This document shows positions 52,308-60,266 of a DNA stretch of 64,000 nt, in pieces. Source of the DNA: Dyella sp. AtDHG13 (GTDB taxonomy: Bacteria > Pseudomonadota > Gammaproteobacteria > Xanthomonadales > Rhodanobacteraceae); the NCBI RefSeq assembly GCF_003201105.1, contig NZ_QICJ01000007.1, positions 124,001 to 188,000 on the forward strand, in the 5' to 3' direction. The notes beneath the pieces are model-generated. The model was given only the letters and a program-made list of their open reading frames with translations, searched no databases and was not told the DNA's origin. The translations under genes were made by a program, and so were the position numbers. Position 1 is the first letter of the stretch. Each line of letters begins with the position of its first letter.

Positions 52308-53084
52308 ATGGTGGCATTGGCGACGGAGCACGTGATCGACGTGCACCACTGGAACGACAGTCTCTTCAGCTTCCGCACCACGCGTGATCCCGGCTTCCGC
52401 TTCGACAGCGGACAGTTCGTGATGATCGGCCTGGAAGTGGATGGCCGCCCGCTGATGCGCGCGTATTCCATCGCCAGCGCGAACTACGAGGAGCATCTGG
52501 AGTTCTTCAGCATCAAGGTGCCCAACGGGCCGCTCACCTCGCGCCTGCAGCACCTCAAGCCCGGTGATCCACTGATCGTCAGCCGCAAGCCGACCGGCAC
52601 GCTGGTGCTCAACGATCTCAAGCCGGGCAAGCGCCTGTACCTGCTGGGCACGGGCACGGGCCTGGCACCGTTCATGAGCCTGGTGCGCGATCCGGAAACC
52701 TACGAGCGCTACGAGAAGATCGTGATCGCGCACGGCGTGCGCAACGTCAACGACCTGGCCTACAGGGATTACCTCGAGAACGAGCTGCCGCAGCACGAAT
52801 ACCTCGGCGAGCTGGTGCGCGAGAAGCTGATCTACTACCCGACGGTGACGCGCGAAGCGTTCCGCAACCAGGGCCGCATCACCGACAACATCGTCAACGG
52901 TTCGATGAGCGAGGCCATCGGCCTGCCGCCGCTCGATCCCACGACCGACCGCGTGATGCTGTGCGGCAGCCCCACCATGCTGGACGACACCTGCGCCCTG
53001 CTGGACGAACGCGGTTTCCAGGTATCGCCGCGCACGCGCGAGCCGGGCGACTACGTGATCGAGCGCGCCTTCGTCGAGAAGTAA
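52308..53084 (+). CDS. fpr: Ferredoxin--NADP+ reductase
   Basis: 258-residue FAD enzyme exchanging electrons between NADPH and ferredoxin/flavodoxin. FAD motif MRAYSIASANYEEH, phosphate-binding KPTGTLVL, NADP motif GTGTGLAPFMSL, LCGSPTMLDDT and the C-terminal VIERAFVEK typical of bacterial subclass FPRs. Likely supports oxidative-stress response and Fe-S assembly. AGGA lies about 13 nt upstream, an unusually long spacing. Confidence 0.95.
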   Translation: MVALATEHVIDVHHWNDSLFSFRTTRDPGFRFDSGQFVMIGLEVDGRPLMRAYSIASANYEEHLEFFSIKVPNGPLTSRLQHLKPGDPLIVSRKPTGTLVLNDLKPGKRLYLLGTGTGLAPFMSLVRDPETYERYEKIVIAHGVRNVNDLAYRDYLENELPQHEYLGELVREKLIYYPTVTREAFRNQGRITDNIVNGSMSEAIGLPPLDPTTDRVMLCGSPTMLDDTCALLDERGFQVSPRTREPGDYVIERAFVEK

Positions 53085-53104
53085 GCGACAGCGTCGTGCT
53101 TTTC

Positions 53105-53137
53105 GCGGGAGCGCAGGCCTGCGCTCCCGCTTTCGTT
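53105..53137. terminator. Hairpin between fpr and the SDR gene
   Basis: An 11-bp stem GCGGGAGCGCA/TGCGCTCCCGC with a GGCC loop, then TTTCGTTT. Placed between convergent genes. Confidence 0.82.
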
Positions 53138-53150
53138 TCCGACCTGGCGA

Positions 53151-53753
53151 TTACTGCCAGATCGTATACACGCGGCCGGTGCACACGCCTTCCACGCTGC
53201 GCCGATAGACCTGCCCCACGCGCTCGCCGGGTACGGCTTCGAATCCCGGAAAATACGGGCCATAAGCCTCCAGCGACTCGGTGAGCAGGGTCGCGCTCAC
53301 TGCATTGATGCGCAGACCGCGCGGCAGCTCCGTGGCCGCCGAGCGCACGAAGCCTTCGATGGCGGCGTTCACGGTGGTGGCATTCGTGCCCAGCTTGATC
53401 GGCTCGACCGCGGTGATGCCGCTGGTCAGCGTGAACGAGCCGCCGTCGCGCAGATGCGGGATGCCCGCGATCACCACGTTCACCTGTCCCATCAGCTTGT
53501 CCTGCAGGCCGGACAGGAACTGCGCGGGCGTGGTCTGCGCCAGCTCGCCGAAGTGGACATTGCCTGCCGTGGTGACCACCGCATCGAGCTGACCCACCTC
53601 GCGGTACATGCGCTCCACGCTGTCCATGTCGGTCAGGTCGACGCGCACGTCGCCGGACTGGCGGCCCGCGCGGATAAGTTCATGGTGCGGGGCAAGCGCG
53701 CCGGCCACCGCCGTGCCGACCGTACCGCTGGCGCCGATAAGCAGAATTCGCAT
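53151..53753 (-). CDS. Short-chain dehydrogenase-fold protein without YxxxK
   Basis: 200 residues with a Rossmann N-terminus (MRILLIGASGTVGTAVAGAL) and VVTTAGNVHFGELAQTT, but the canonical catalytic Tyr-x3-Lys is not found: the helix reads ATTVNAAIEGFVRS. The Ser strand (SFTLTSGIT) remains. Could be a redox-inactive binder or a divergent reductase. Divergent from a LysR regulator (120 nt), the typical arrangement of a regulated target. Confidence 0.85.
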   Translation of the reverse strand: MRILLIGASGTVGTAVAGALAPHHELIRAGRQSGDVRVDLTDMDSVERMYREVGQLDAVVTTAGNVHFGELAQTTPAQFLSGLQDKLMGQVNVVIAGIPHLRDGGSFTLTSGITAVEPIKLGTNATTVNAAIEGFVRSAATELPRGLRINAVSATLLTESLEAYGPYFPGFEAVPGERVGQVYRRSVEGVCTGRVYTIWQ

Positions 53754-53873
53754 GTGATGGAACCTCGATGGGTGCGTCCCGGTGTGGGTCGCCATGCCGT
53801 GAGTCTCCGCCACGCCCATCCTCCAATAAACATGCCATGATTCGACCCATTCCAAACCATGGGTTGTTAAAGC

Positions 53874-54761
53874 ATGGATACGCTGGCGAGCATGGCCATG
53901 TTCGTTCGGGTGGTGGACACCGGCAGCTTCGCGGCGGCGGCCGAGGCGAGCGGCGTGTCCCCGACCATGGCCGGCAAGCACATCCGCGCCATCGAGGAAC
54001 GGCTGGGCGCACGCCTGCTCCATCGCACCACGCGCCGCCAGCAACTCACCGAGGTCGGCAAGCTCTACTACGAGCGCTGCAAGCTGGTGCTGGCGGATGT
54101 GGAGCTGGCTGAGCGCAGCGCGCACGAACTGCAGGCCACGCCGCGCGGCAAGCTGCGCATCACTGCACCCATGAGCTTCGGCAGCCGCCGGCTGACGCCC
54201 GCGCTCACCGAATACCTGCAGCGCTATCCCGATGTCAGCGTGGAGCTGTCGCTGGACAACCGCGTCTACGACCTGGTCGGCGAAGGCTATGAGCTGGGCA
54301 TCCGCATCGGCGCCGTGGATGACCCTCAGCTCGTCGCGCGACCCTTGCAGCCCTATCGCATGCTGCTGGCCGCATCGCCGCCCTACCTGGCGAAGCACGG
54401 CACGCCGACACGTCCTGAGGAACTGTCCAAGCACGTCTGCCTGGGCCTGACCAACTGGCGCCGCCGCGATCAGTGGCGGTTGCTGGGACCCAACGGTGAG
54501 GAATGCGACGTGCCGGTGCAGGGGCGCCTCTCCGTCGACCATGGCGATGCCCTGCGCGTGGCGGCGTTGCATGGGGCGGGCATCGTGCTGCAGCCGGAAG
54601 TGCTGCTTGCGGACGATCTCGCCGAAGGTCGCCTGATGGCGGTCTTGCCCGAGTGGGCGCCTCCGGCCACGCCGATGCATCTGCTCTACGCGCAGGATCG
54701 CCGGCCGACGGCCAAGTTGCGCAGCATGATCGAGTTTTTGCTGGAGCGCTTTGGGGCCTGA
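53874..54761 (+). CDS. LysR family transcriptional regulator
   Basis: 295 residues: winged HTH (1-60; MAMFVRVVDTGSFAAAAEAS, MAGKHIRAIEERLGARLLHR) and a periplasmic-binding-like effector domain (90-290; RITAPMSFGSRRLTPAL, GYELGIRIG). The sequence type is the DsdC/CrgA-like LTTR group. Divergent from the SDR gene, which it likely controls; the ligand is unknown. Confidence 0.92.
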   Translation: MDTLASMAMFVRVVDTGSFAAAAEASGVSPTMAGKHIRAIEERLGARLLHRTTRRQQLTEVGKLYYERCKLVLADVELAERSAHELQATPRGKLRITAPMSFGSRRLTPALTEYLQRYPDVSVELSLDNRVYDLVGEGYELGIRIGAVDDPQLVARPLQPYRMLLAASPPYLAKHGTPTRPEELSKHVCLGLTNWRRRDQWRLLGPNGEECDVPVQGRLSVDHGDALRVAALHGAGIVLQPEVLLADDLAEGRLMAVLPEWAPPATPMHLLYAQDRRPTAKLRSMIEFLLERFGA

Positions 54762-54796
54762 GGGACCATTTCAACGTCCCTCGCAAACGCTCATAT

Positions 54797-54938
54797 CCCC
54801 CACCGTCATTCCGGCGTAGGCCGGAATCCAGTGGCCTAGGCGCACGGTTTTCGCGAAAGAGCCAGACGCTTTGACGTCACGCGACAACCGGCCGTTTCCG
54901 TCACTGGATTCCGGCCTACGCCGGAATGACGGTGAGGG
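54797..54938. repeat. REP-like inverted pair, variant type
   Basis: Two 37-nt arms (54797-54833 and 54902-54938) are inverted copies with 36 of 37 matches. Each contains CACCGTCATTCCGGCGTAGG, the same CACCGTCATTCC head as the 33.1 and 38.0 kb pairs but a different palindrome (GGCGTAGGCC). The 68-nt centre is unrelated. Lies downstream of lysR. Confidence 0.88.
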
Positions 54939-54989
54939 CATTGAACGTTCGGGCGAGACGTTGAACAGCCTTCAACACACCGCGCACCA

Positions 54990-55658
54990 TCAATCGCGCA
55001 CGCGCCCCTGCCCTTCATTGTCCCAATAGCCGAACACACGCCGCGCAATGAGCTTGTACAAACGCTTGCCCGTCGCGCGCCATACGCGCGCAGGCGGAGC
55101 GGGTGTGGCGAGGATGGCGCGCTGGCGTAGCGTCAACGCCTCCGGGCAATACGTGCGCTTGTGCTTGAGCAGATGGCGCACGTCTTCGCGCGCCAGCAGG
55201 CGGAACAGCGTGCCGCGTTTGCCGCGTGTCCAGGCGATCTGGAAATCGACCAGGGCGGGACGGCCATCGGCGCGCACCAGCCAGTTCGGTTCCTTGGCCA
55301 GGTCGTTGTGCACGATGCCGCGGCGATGCAGCCGCGCGAGCAAGCGTAGCGCCTCGCGGTAGTACGCCCGGTCATGCGGTCGTGCCTGCTGCATCGGCGC
55401 GCCGGCAATGTAGCTGCGCAGCAGCTCCTGCCCGTCCCAGCCCAGCAGCGCGGGCACGCCGTCGATGCCATCGAGCTTCGCCAGCGCGCGTGCTTCGCGT
55501 GCGGCGGCGCGGCGTGCGACAGGGCGCGCCCACCAGCGCGCCGCGGTGACATCGCGACGGATCACGCGCACGCCGGCCCGTTCGGTCATTTCGATACGAC
55601 CGAGTTCATCGGCTTTCAAAAGCATGTCGCGTGAGGTGTCCACAAAAGCATCGGGCAT
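54990..55658 (-). CDS. RIO/ABC1-like atypical kinase
   Basis: 222 residues with a protein-kinase-like catalytic core: HNDLAKEPNWLV (HxDLxxxxN) and VDFQIAW in place of DFG, and Lys/Glu partners upstream (RAAAREARALAKLDG). C-terminal basic helices. Related bacterial kinases act on small molecules or lipid A core (WaaP/RIO1-like). The substrate is not deducible. Bounded by a REP pair; start codon uncertain (55658 or 55625). Confidence 0.72.
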   Translation of the reverse strand: MPDAFVDTSRDMLLKADELGRIEMTERAGVRVIRRDVTAARWWARPVARRAAAREARALAKLDGIDGVPALLGWDGQELLRSYIAGAPMQQARPHDRAYYREALRLLARLHRRGIVHNDLAKEPNWLVRADGRPALVDFQIAWTRGKRGTLFRLLAREDVRHLLKHKRTYCPEALTLRQRAILATPAPPARVWRATGKRLYKLIARRVFGYWDNEGQGRVRD

Positions 55659-55751
55659 CGACCAGGATCAGCACCTCCATTGTCGCCGAACCGGCCCATG
55701 CGCGGCGCATCGCCTAGCCGATATGCTGCGCCGTCGGACACGGAGCACACC

Positions 55752-56237
55752 ATGCTGGAGATCGCGCTGTACGTACTGGCCGCGCTGCTGATGATCGGCG
55801 GCCTCGCCGGCAACATCCTGCCCGCGCTGCCGGGCATACCGATGATCTTCGGCGGCATCTGGCTGGTGGCGGCGGTGGATCGGTACCGGCACCTGGGCAC
55901 GTGGTGGCTGGTGGTGATCGGCGCGCTGGGCGCGTTCGGCGTGCTGATGGATTTCGTGTCGGCCTCGCTGGGCGCCAAGCGGGTGGGCGCCAGCCGGCTG
56001 GCCCTGTGGGGCGCGGGGCTGGGCACCGTGGTGGGCATGTTCTTCGGCCTGGTCGGCCTGATCGTGGGACCCTTCCTGGGCGCCCTGCTGGGCGAGCTGG
56101 CCTCCGGCACCAGCGTGCTGCACTCAGCGCACGTGGGCGTGGCGACCTGGCTGGGCCTGCTGTTTGGCACCTTGGTCAAACTGGAGATCTCCTTCGTGAT
56201 GATCGGCCTGTTCGGCTTCGCCATGCTGTTCGGCTGA
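55752..56237 (+). CDS. DUF456 family membrane protein
   Basis: 161 residues with about four or five hydrophobic segments (EIALYVLAALLMIGGLAGN, IFGGIWLVAAV, WWLVVIGALGAFGVLMDF, VVGMFFGLVGLIVGPFLGAL) and glycine-zipper-like helices. Matches DUF456, function unknown. Divergent from the kinase gene. Confidence 0.85.
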   Translation: MLEIALYVLAALLMIGGLAGNILPALPGIPMIFGGIWLVAAVDRYRHLGTWWLVVIGALGAFGVLMDFVSASLGAKRVGASRLALWGAGLGTVVGMFFGLVGLIVGPFLGALLGELASGTSVLHSAHVGVATWLGLLFGTLVKLEISFVMIGLFGFAMLFG

Positions 56238-56325
56238 GCCGGGCGCCGGCGGCGCGACCTTCGGCACATGGCCGGCCCGCGCCCGCCCCTATAGGCTCGG
56301 GGCACTTCACTACGGGGAAAAACTC

Positions 56326-58092
56326 ATGTCCAAACGTCTTGCCCTGGCGCTGGCGGTTTCGCTGGCCGCCGTCGGTTCCGCCCAGGCGGAAACCAAGTCG
56401 CCCACCTGGATCGAACGCAGCAACGCCGACGCCCAGGTGTTGCTGGACGTGATGGCGAAGTTCAATCCCGAGTTCGCCTCGCAGATCGGCGTGCCGGGTT
56501 TCGACGACAAGGTCGTCGACCTGAAGCCGGACGTCGACGCCCGTTCGCGCGCCGCGTTCGTCGACGCCAAGGCGAAGCTGGAGAAGATGCTCGCCGATGA
56601 GAAGGACGCCAACGTCCGCCAGGATCTGCAGATCATGATCAAGGCGGTCGACCAGCAGGTCGAAGGCATCGATCTGAACCACAAATACATGCTGCCTTAC
56701 GTCGACGTGGGCCAGCAGATCTTCCAGGGCGAGTTCGCCCTGCTGAAGGACGACGTGGACGCCAAGCGCCGCCCGTCCGCCGCCAAGCGCCTTGAGTGCT
56801 ACGTGGGCAAGGCACCGGGCTGCACGCCGCTGATCGATCTGGCCAAGGCGCAGACGCAAGCGCGCATCGGCGAGAAGGGCCTGATTGGTCCGTACAAGAA
56901 CGAAGTGGAGCAGAAGCTCAGCAACTCGCAGCGCTACGCCCAGGGCATCCGCCAGCTGTTCGCCAAGTACAAGCTGGACGACGCCGACAGCAAGGCCGCG
57001 CTCGACGCGCTGGACAGCCAGCTCAAGGATTACGACGCCTGGACGCGCGCCACCATCGTGCCGCGCGCACGCGCGGACTTCCGCCTGCCCGAACCGCTGT
57101 ACGCCTACAACCTCAAGCAGGTCGGCATCGACATTGCGCCGGAGCAGCTGATCAAGGAAGCCCAGTTCGAGTTCACCGAGCTGCGCTCGATGATGCAGAT
57201 GATGGCGCCGGTGGTGGCCAAGGCCGAGAACATCCAGGCCACCGACTACCGCGACGTGCTGAAGGCGCTGAAGAAGGAACAGCTCGGCAAGGATGACGTG
57301 GTGCCGTGGTACCACGAGATCATCGGCCACATCGAAGACACCATCCGCCGCGAGCACATCATCACCCTGCCCCAGCGCAAGATGCAGATGCGCCTGGCCT
57401 CGGAAGCGGAAACCGCCGCCGTGCCCGCGCCGCACATGGACCCGCCGCCGTTCATCAACAACCACGGCGAGCAGGGCACCTTCGTGCTGACCATGGGCAA
57501 CCCCAGCGGCAGCAAGTCGGACTCGTATGACGACTTCACCTATAAGGCCGCCGCGTGGACGCTCACCGCGCACGAAGGCCGTCCCGGCCACGAGCTGCAG
57601 TTCGCGGCGATGGTGGAGCGCGGCGTGTCTCTGGCGCGCAGCCTGTTCGCCTTCAACAGCGTGAACGTGGAAGGCTGGGCGCTGTACGCCGAGTCGGAGA
57701 TGCTCCCCTACGAGCCGCCGGCTGGCCAGTTCGTGGCCCTGCAGGCCCGCTTGCAGCGCGCCGCCCGCGCCTACCTGGACCCGATGCTCAACCTCGGCCT
57801 GATCACCAAGGAGCGTGCGCACGACGTGCTGCGCAACGACGTGGGCTTGTCCGAAGCCATGACGCAGCAGGAACTGGACCGCTACACCTTCAACAGCCCC
57901 GGCCAGGCCACTGCGTATTTCTACGGTTACATGCGCCTGCAGCAGACGCGCCTGAACACCGAACTGGCACTGGGCAAGGACTTCAACCGCCAGGCCTTCA
58001 ACGACTTCGTGATTGGCCAGGGCCTGCTGCCGCCGGAACAGCTGGCCGAAGCGGTGCGCACGCAGTTCATTCCTTCGCAGAAGAAGAAGTAA
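56326..58092 (+). CDS. DUF885 family secreted metallopeptidase-like protein
   Basis: 588 residues with a signal peptide (MSKRLALALAVSLAAVGSAQA). A helical N-domain, then the zinc-type motif HEGRPGHELQ at 416-425 with a downstream Glu in VEGWALYAESEM, ending FNDFVIGQGLLPPEQLAEAV. DUF885 proteins resemble carboxypeptidase-like gluzincins; periplasmic peptide hydrolysis is inferred. Strong terminator after the stop. Confidence 0.9.
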   Translation: MSKRLALALAVSLAAVGSAQAETKSPTWIERSNADAQVLLDVMAKFNPEFASQIGVPGFDDKVVDLKPDVDARSRAAFVDAKAKLEKMLADEKDANVRQDLQIMIKAVDQQVEGIDLNHKYMLPYVDVGQQIFQGEFALLKDDVDAKRRPSAAKRLECYVGKAPGCTPLIDLAKAQTQARIGEKGLIGPYKNEVEQKLSNSQRYAQGIRQLFAKYKLDDADSKAALDALDSQLKDYDAWTRATIVPRARADFRLPEPLYAYNLKQVGIDIAPEQLIKEAQFEFTELRSMMQMMAPVVAKAENIQATDYRDVLKALKKEQLGKDDVVPWYHEIIGHIEDTIRREHIITLPQRKMQMRLASEAETAAVPAPHMDPPPFINNHGEQGTFVLTMGNPSGSKSDSYDDFTYKAAAWTLTAHEGRPGHELQFAAMVERGVSLARSLFAFNSVNVEGWALYAESEMLPYEPPAGQFVALQARLQRAARAYLDPMLNLGLITKERAHDVLRNDVGLSEAMTQQELDRYTFNSPGQATAYFYGYMRLQQTRLNTELALGKDFNRQAFNDFVIGQGLLPPEQLAEAVRTQFIPSQKKK

Positions 58093-58113
58093 CGCCGCGA
58101 ACGCTTCGGTTCG

Positions 58114-58485
58114 CTAACGGGGCCGCGTCTTCGGGCGCGGCCTTTTCTTTGGCGGCGCGGCTGCGTTGCCGCTGCGTTCCAGCCATTCGGCGAAACGGGC
58201 CGTATCCTGCCGTAGCGCCGGCGGCACCAGGATGTAATCGCGGCTGGGCGGCTCGTCAGGCCTGTGGCGAAAACGCTGCGCGCCCGCCTGCGCCAACAGG
58301 CCGGGTTGGTCCGCTTCCGACAGGCGCAATGCCAGCCCCTGCGTCGACAGCCAGGCGCACGGCTTCTCGCCGAACCAAGCCATCAGGCCGCCGAACATGG
58401 GTTTGAAGCGAAGATCGTGCGGACGCCCCAGGTGCGTGGCGGCGTCTTCCAGCTCGACGCGCAAGCGCTGGAGGTCCGGGTTCAC
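58114..58485 (-). CDS. TfoX/Sxy N-terminal domain protein
   Basis: 123 residues. LRFKPMFGGLMAWFGEKPCA and LALRLSEADQPGLLAQAGAQRF are the TfoX N-domain pattern, here without the C-domain of competence regulator Sxy. Basic tail KKRPRPKTRPR. GTG start overlapping the hemolysin III stop by 4 nt (GTGA), so coupled to it. DNA-uptake regulation is possible but single-domain homologs are poorly understood. Confidence 0.78.
   Translation of the reverse strand: MNPDLQRLRVELEDAATHLGRPHDLRFKPMFGGLMAWFGEKPCAWLSTQGLALRLSEADQPGLLAQAGAQRFRHRPDEPPSRDYILVPPALRQDTARFAEWLERSGNAAAPPKKRPRPKTRPR
58121..58150 (+). terminator. Terminator of the DUF885 gene
   Basis: GGCCGCG/CGCGGCC stem with TTTTCTTT, overlapping the 3-prime end of the convergent TfoX-like gene. 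Confidence 0.85.
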
Positions 58486-59147
58486 GGCCCGTCGGGCAGC
58501 ACGTAGAGCAGCACGGCCAGATAGTGCAGCACGCTGCCCGCCAGCACGAAGAAATGCCACACCGAGTGGTGGTACGGCAGCTTGCGCCACAGATAGAACG
58601 GCACGCCCAGCGTGTACGCCACGCCGCCCGCGAGCAGCAGCACCATGCCGCCGGTCTGCAGGTGCGCCAGCAGGGGCTTGAACGCGATCACGCCCACCCA
58701 GCCCATGCCCACGTACATCAGCACCGCCAGCTTGCGGTACTTCTTCAGCATGCCCAGCTCCAGCGCGCTGCCCATCAGGACCAGGCCCCACACCGTGCCG
58801 AACAGGCTCCAGCCCCAGGCGCCCGGCAAGGCAATCAGGGTGAAGGGCGTGTAGGTGCCGGCAATGAGCAGGAAGATGGCGATGTGGTCCAGCGTGCGCA
58901 GCACGCGCTTGGCCACCGCGCCGGGAATGGAGTGATAGAGCGTGGACGCCGTGTAGCACAGGATCAGCGTGGTGCCAAACACCGCGCTCGCCACCACGGC
59001 GCGCGCATCGCCATGAAGCGCAGCGAACGCCACCAGCGTCGCGAGGCCGGCAATGCTGAGCAGGATGCCGATGCCATGGATGACGCTGCTGGCGACTTCG
59101 TCGCCGAGGGCGTAGCGGGGCAAAGCCGTGGCGGAGGTGGCGGACAT
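58482..59147 (-). CDS. Hemolysin III / PAQR family membrane protein
   Basis: 221 residues with seven hydrophobic helices. Conserved residues: EVASSVIHGIGILLS at the start, CYTASTLYHSIPG, DHIAIFLLIAGTYTPFT and the C-terminal YHHSVWHFFVLAGSVLHYLA with the HxxxH metal-site residues of PAQR proteins. AAGGAT precedes ATG 59147. Inner-membrane; a lipid hydrolase-like role is inferred from the superfamily. Confidence 0.9.
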   Translation of the reverse strand: MSATSATALPRYALGDEVASSVIHGIGILLSIAGLATLVAFAALHGDARAVVASAVFGTTLILCYTASTLYHSIPGAVAKRVLRTLDHIAIFLLIAGTYTPFTLIALPGAWGWSLFGTVWGLVLMGSALELGMLKKYRKLAVLMYVGMGWVGVIAFKPLLAHLQTGGMVLLLAGGVAYTLGVPFYLWRKLPYHHSVWHFFVLAGSVLHYLAVLLYVLPDGP

Positions 59148-59265
59148 GGGGAGATCCTTGAACGGAGCGTACCTGGGGTACGGCTCCGCCACCTTAGCGG
59201 TCCGGCGCTTGAATGCAAGGCCGCGCGGCGTATGAAACACCGCGCGGATCAGCGGCGCGCGCGCC

Positions 59266-59700
59266 TCATTCGATGATGAAGGCGCCGAAGGCCACGCCCA
59301 GGTCCCAGCCCTTGCCCGTGCCGCTGAGCGCCAGCGAGACATTGCCCTTGGTCATCACGCGGGCGCCGGCCGATTTGGACGCGCCCGCATGCACACCAGC
59401 ATCGGCATAGTGGCCCTTGATCTCGCTGATGCTGTCGACGCCGGAGAACTTGCCGACGCCGTCGTCGATCTGGCTCTTGCCAAAGGTCAGGCCGCCGCCC
59501 TTGACGCGGATGCGCACGCCCATGCTCTGGCCGTTGCTGCAGCGAACGGTGCCGCTGCCGGTTGCCGTCTGGTAGAACACCGACCAACCCGAGAGGGTGA
59601 AACGCATCTTGCACTCGAGCTCGCCGGCCTGCGCCGAGGCCGAGCCCATCCAGCCGGCCAAGGCCAGCGCCGACACAGCTGCCCACTTCCCGATGCCCAT
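59266..59700 (-). CDS. Secreted hypothetical protein
   Basis: 144 residues: signal peptide MGIGKWAAVSALALAGWMGSA, then mature AGELECKMRFTLSGWSVFYQ with two Cys and glycine-rich beta sequence (IRVKGGGLTFGKSQIDDGVG, LGVAFGAFIIE). Seems a small periplasmic beta domain; no family recognised. Its ribosome site GGGAG sits right beside the end of a MITE-like element, which therefore supplies its upstream region. Confidence 0.72.
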   Translation of the reverse strand: MGIGKWAAVSALALAGWMGSASAQAGELECKMRFTLSGWSVFYQTATGSGTVRCSNGQSMGVRIRVKGGGLTFGKSQIDDGVGKFSGVDSISEIKGHYADAGVHAGASKSAGARVMTKGNVSLALSGTGKGWDLGVAFGAFIIE

Positions 59701-59711
59701 GGCATGTCTCC

Positions 59712-59985
59712 CTAAGAGCCTGTTCATGATCTCCGCGTGGCCCGCGCCGGGAGCTGTTTGCGCGCAGGCCAAGGAAGAGCGAGGGAGTGTACGTCCGTAC
59801 ACGACCGAGTGATGACGCCGGCCTGCGGGCAAACAGACCCGGCCCGGAGGGTTGTTCCTGAGTGGCTGCCCAACGACACCGCGCGGCTTGACCTGCCCAC
59901 CAGGCAGGCGCTGCGCCACGCAGCGCCGCCGGGCAGCCACTCAGGAACAACGCGGGCTACGCGGAGATCATGAGCAGGCTCTTAG
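59712..59985. mobile_element. 274-bp MITE-like element with nested inverted repeats
   Basis: Terminal inverted repeats of 35 nt (59712-59746, 59951-59985) match at 33 positions; both mismatches would be G-U compatible in RNA. Inside are a perfect 21-bp pair (59851-59871/59931-59951), an imperfect pair (59749-59770/59820-59840) and a central GTGTACG/CGTACAC hairpin. No open frame and no visible target duplication. Its left end abuts the ribosome site of the neighbouring minus-strand gene. Confidence 0.75.
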
Positions 59986-60175
59986 CGCGCGCCGCCATCA
60001 GGCGACAAGCCGACGATTCTGGCAAGCGCTCGCCGTCTGCGGCGTGAATACAGCTTTCACTCGCGATGTACGCCAAAACAAGCCGCAGCGCGAAAAAATG
60101 TGACAACCGGGCGTCCCCTCTCTCTCCCCCGACGTCCGGCCTTGCCGCCCCGCCATCCTGTGCGGGGCTTTTTTT
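59986..60175 (+). ncRNA. Candidate small RNA ending in an orphan terminator
   Basis: There is no open frame with a ribosome site here, yet it ends in a strong plus-strand Rho-independent terminator, and the nearest plus-strand gene upstream ends 2 kb away with its own terminator. A transcript starting within or just after the MITE-like element and ending near 60175 is inferred. Pyrimidine-rich CTCTCTCTCCCCC (60116-60130) would be single-stranded. No known RNA family recognised. Confidence 0.35.
60147..60175 (+). terminator. Orphan terminator before the universal stress gene
   Basis: A 7-bp stem GCCCCGC/GCGGGGC with an 8-nt loop followed by seven T. No plus-strand coding gene directly precedes it. 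Confidence 0.88.
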
Positions 60176-60266
60176 GTCTCGCTTCGACAGCCGCGACAAC
60201 GCGCGCTACACGCCGTCCAATGGCAGGCTCTATGCTGGACACGGATCGGAAACCGGGAGAGCCGCC

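Noticed and set aside
60066-60266. N-terminal extension of the universal stress protein
   Set aside because: It crosses a strong terminator and has non-conserved composition; ATG 60267 has a good ribosome site.
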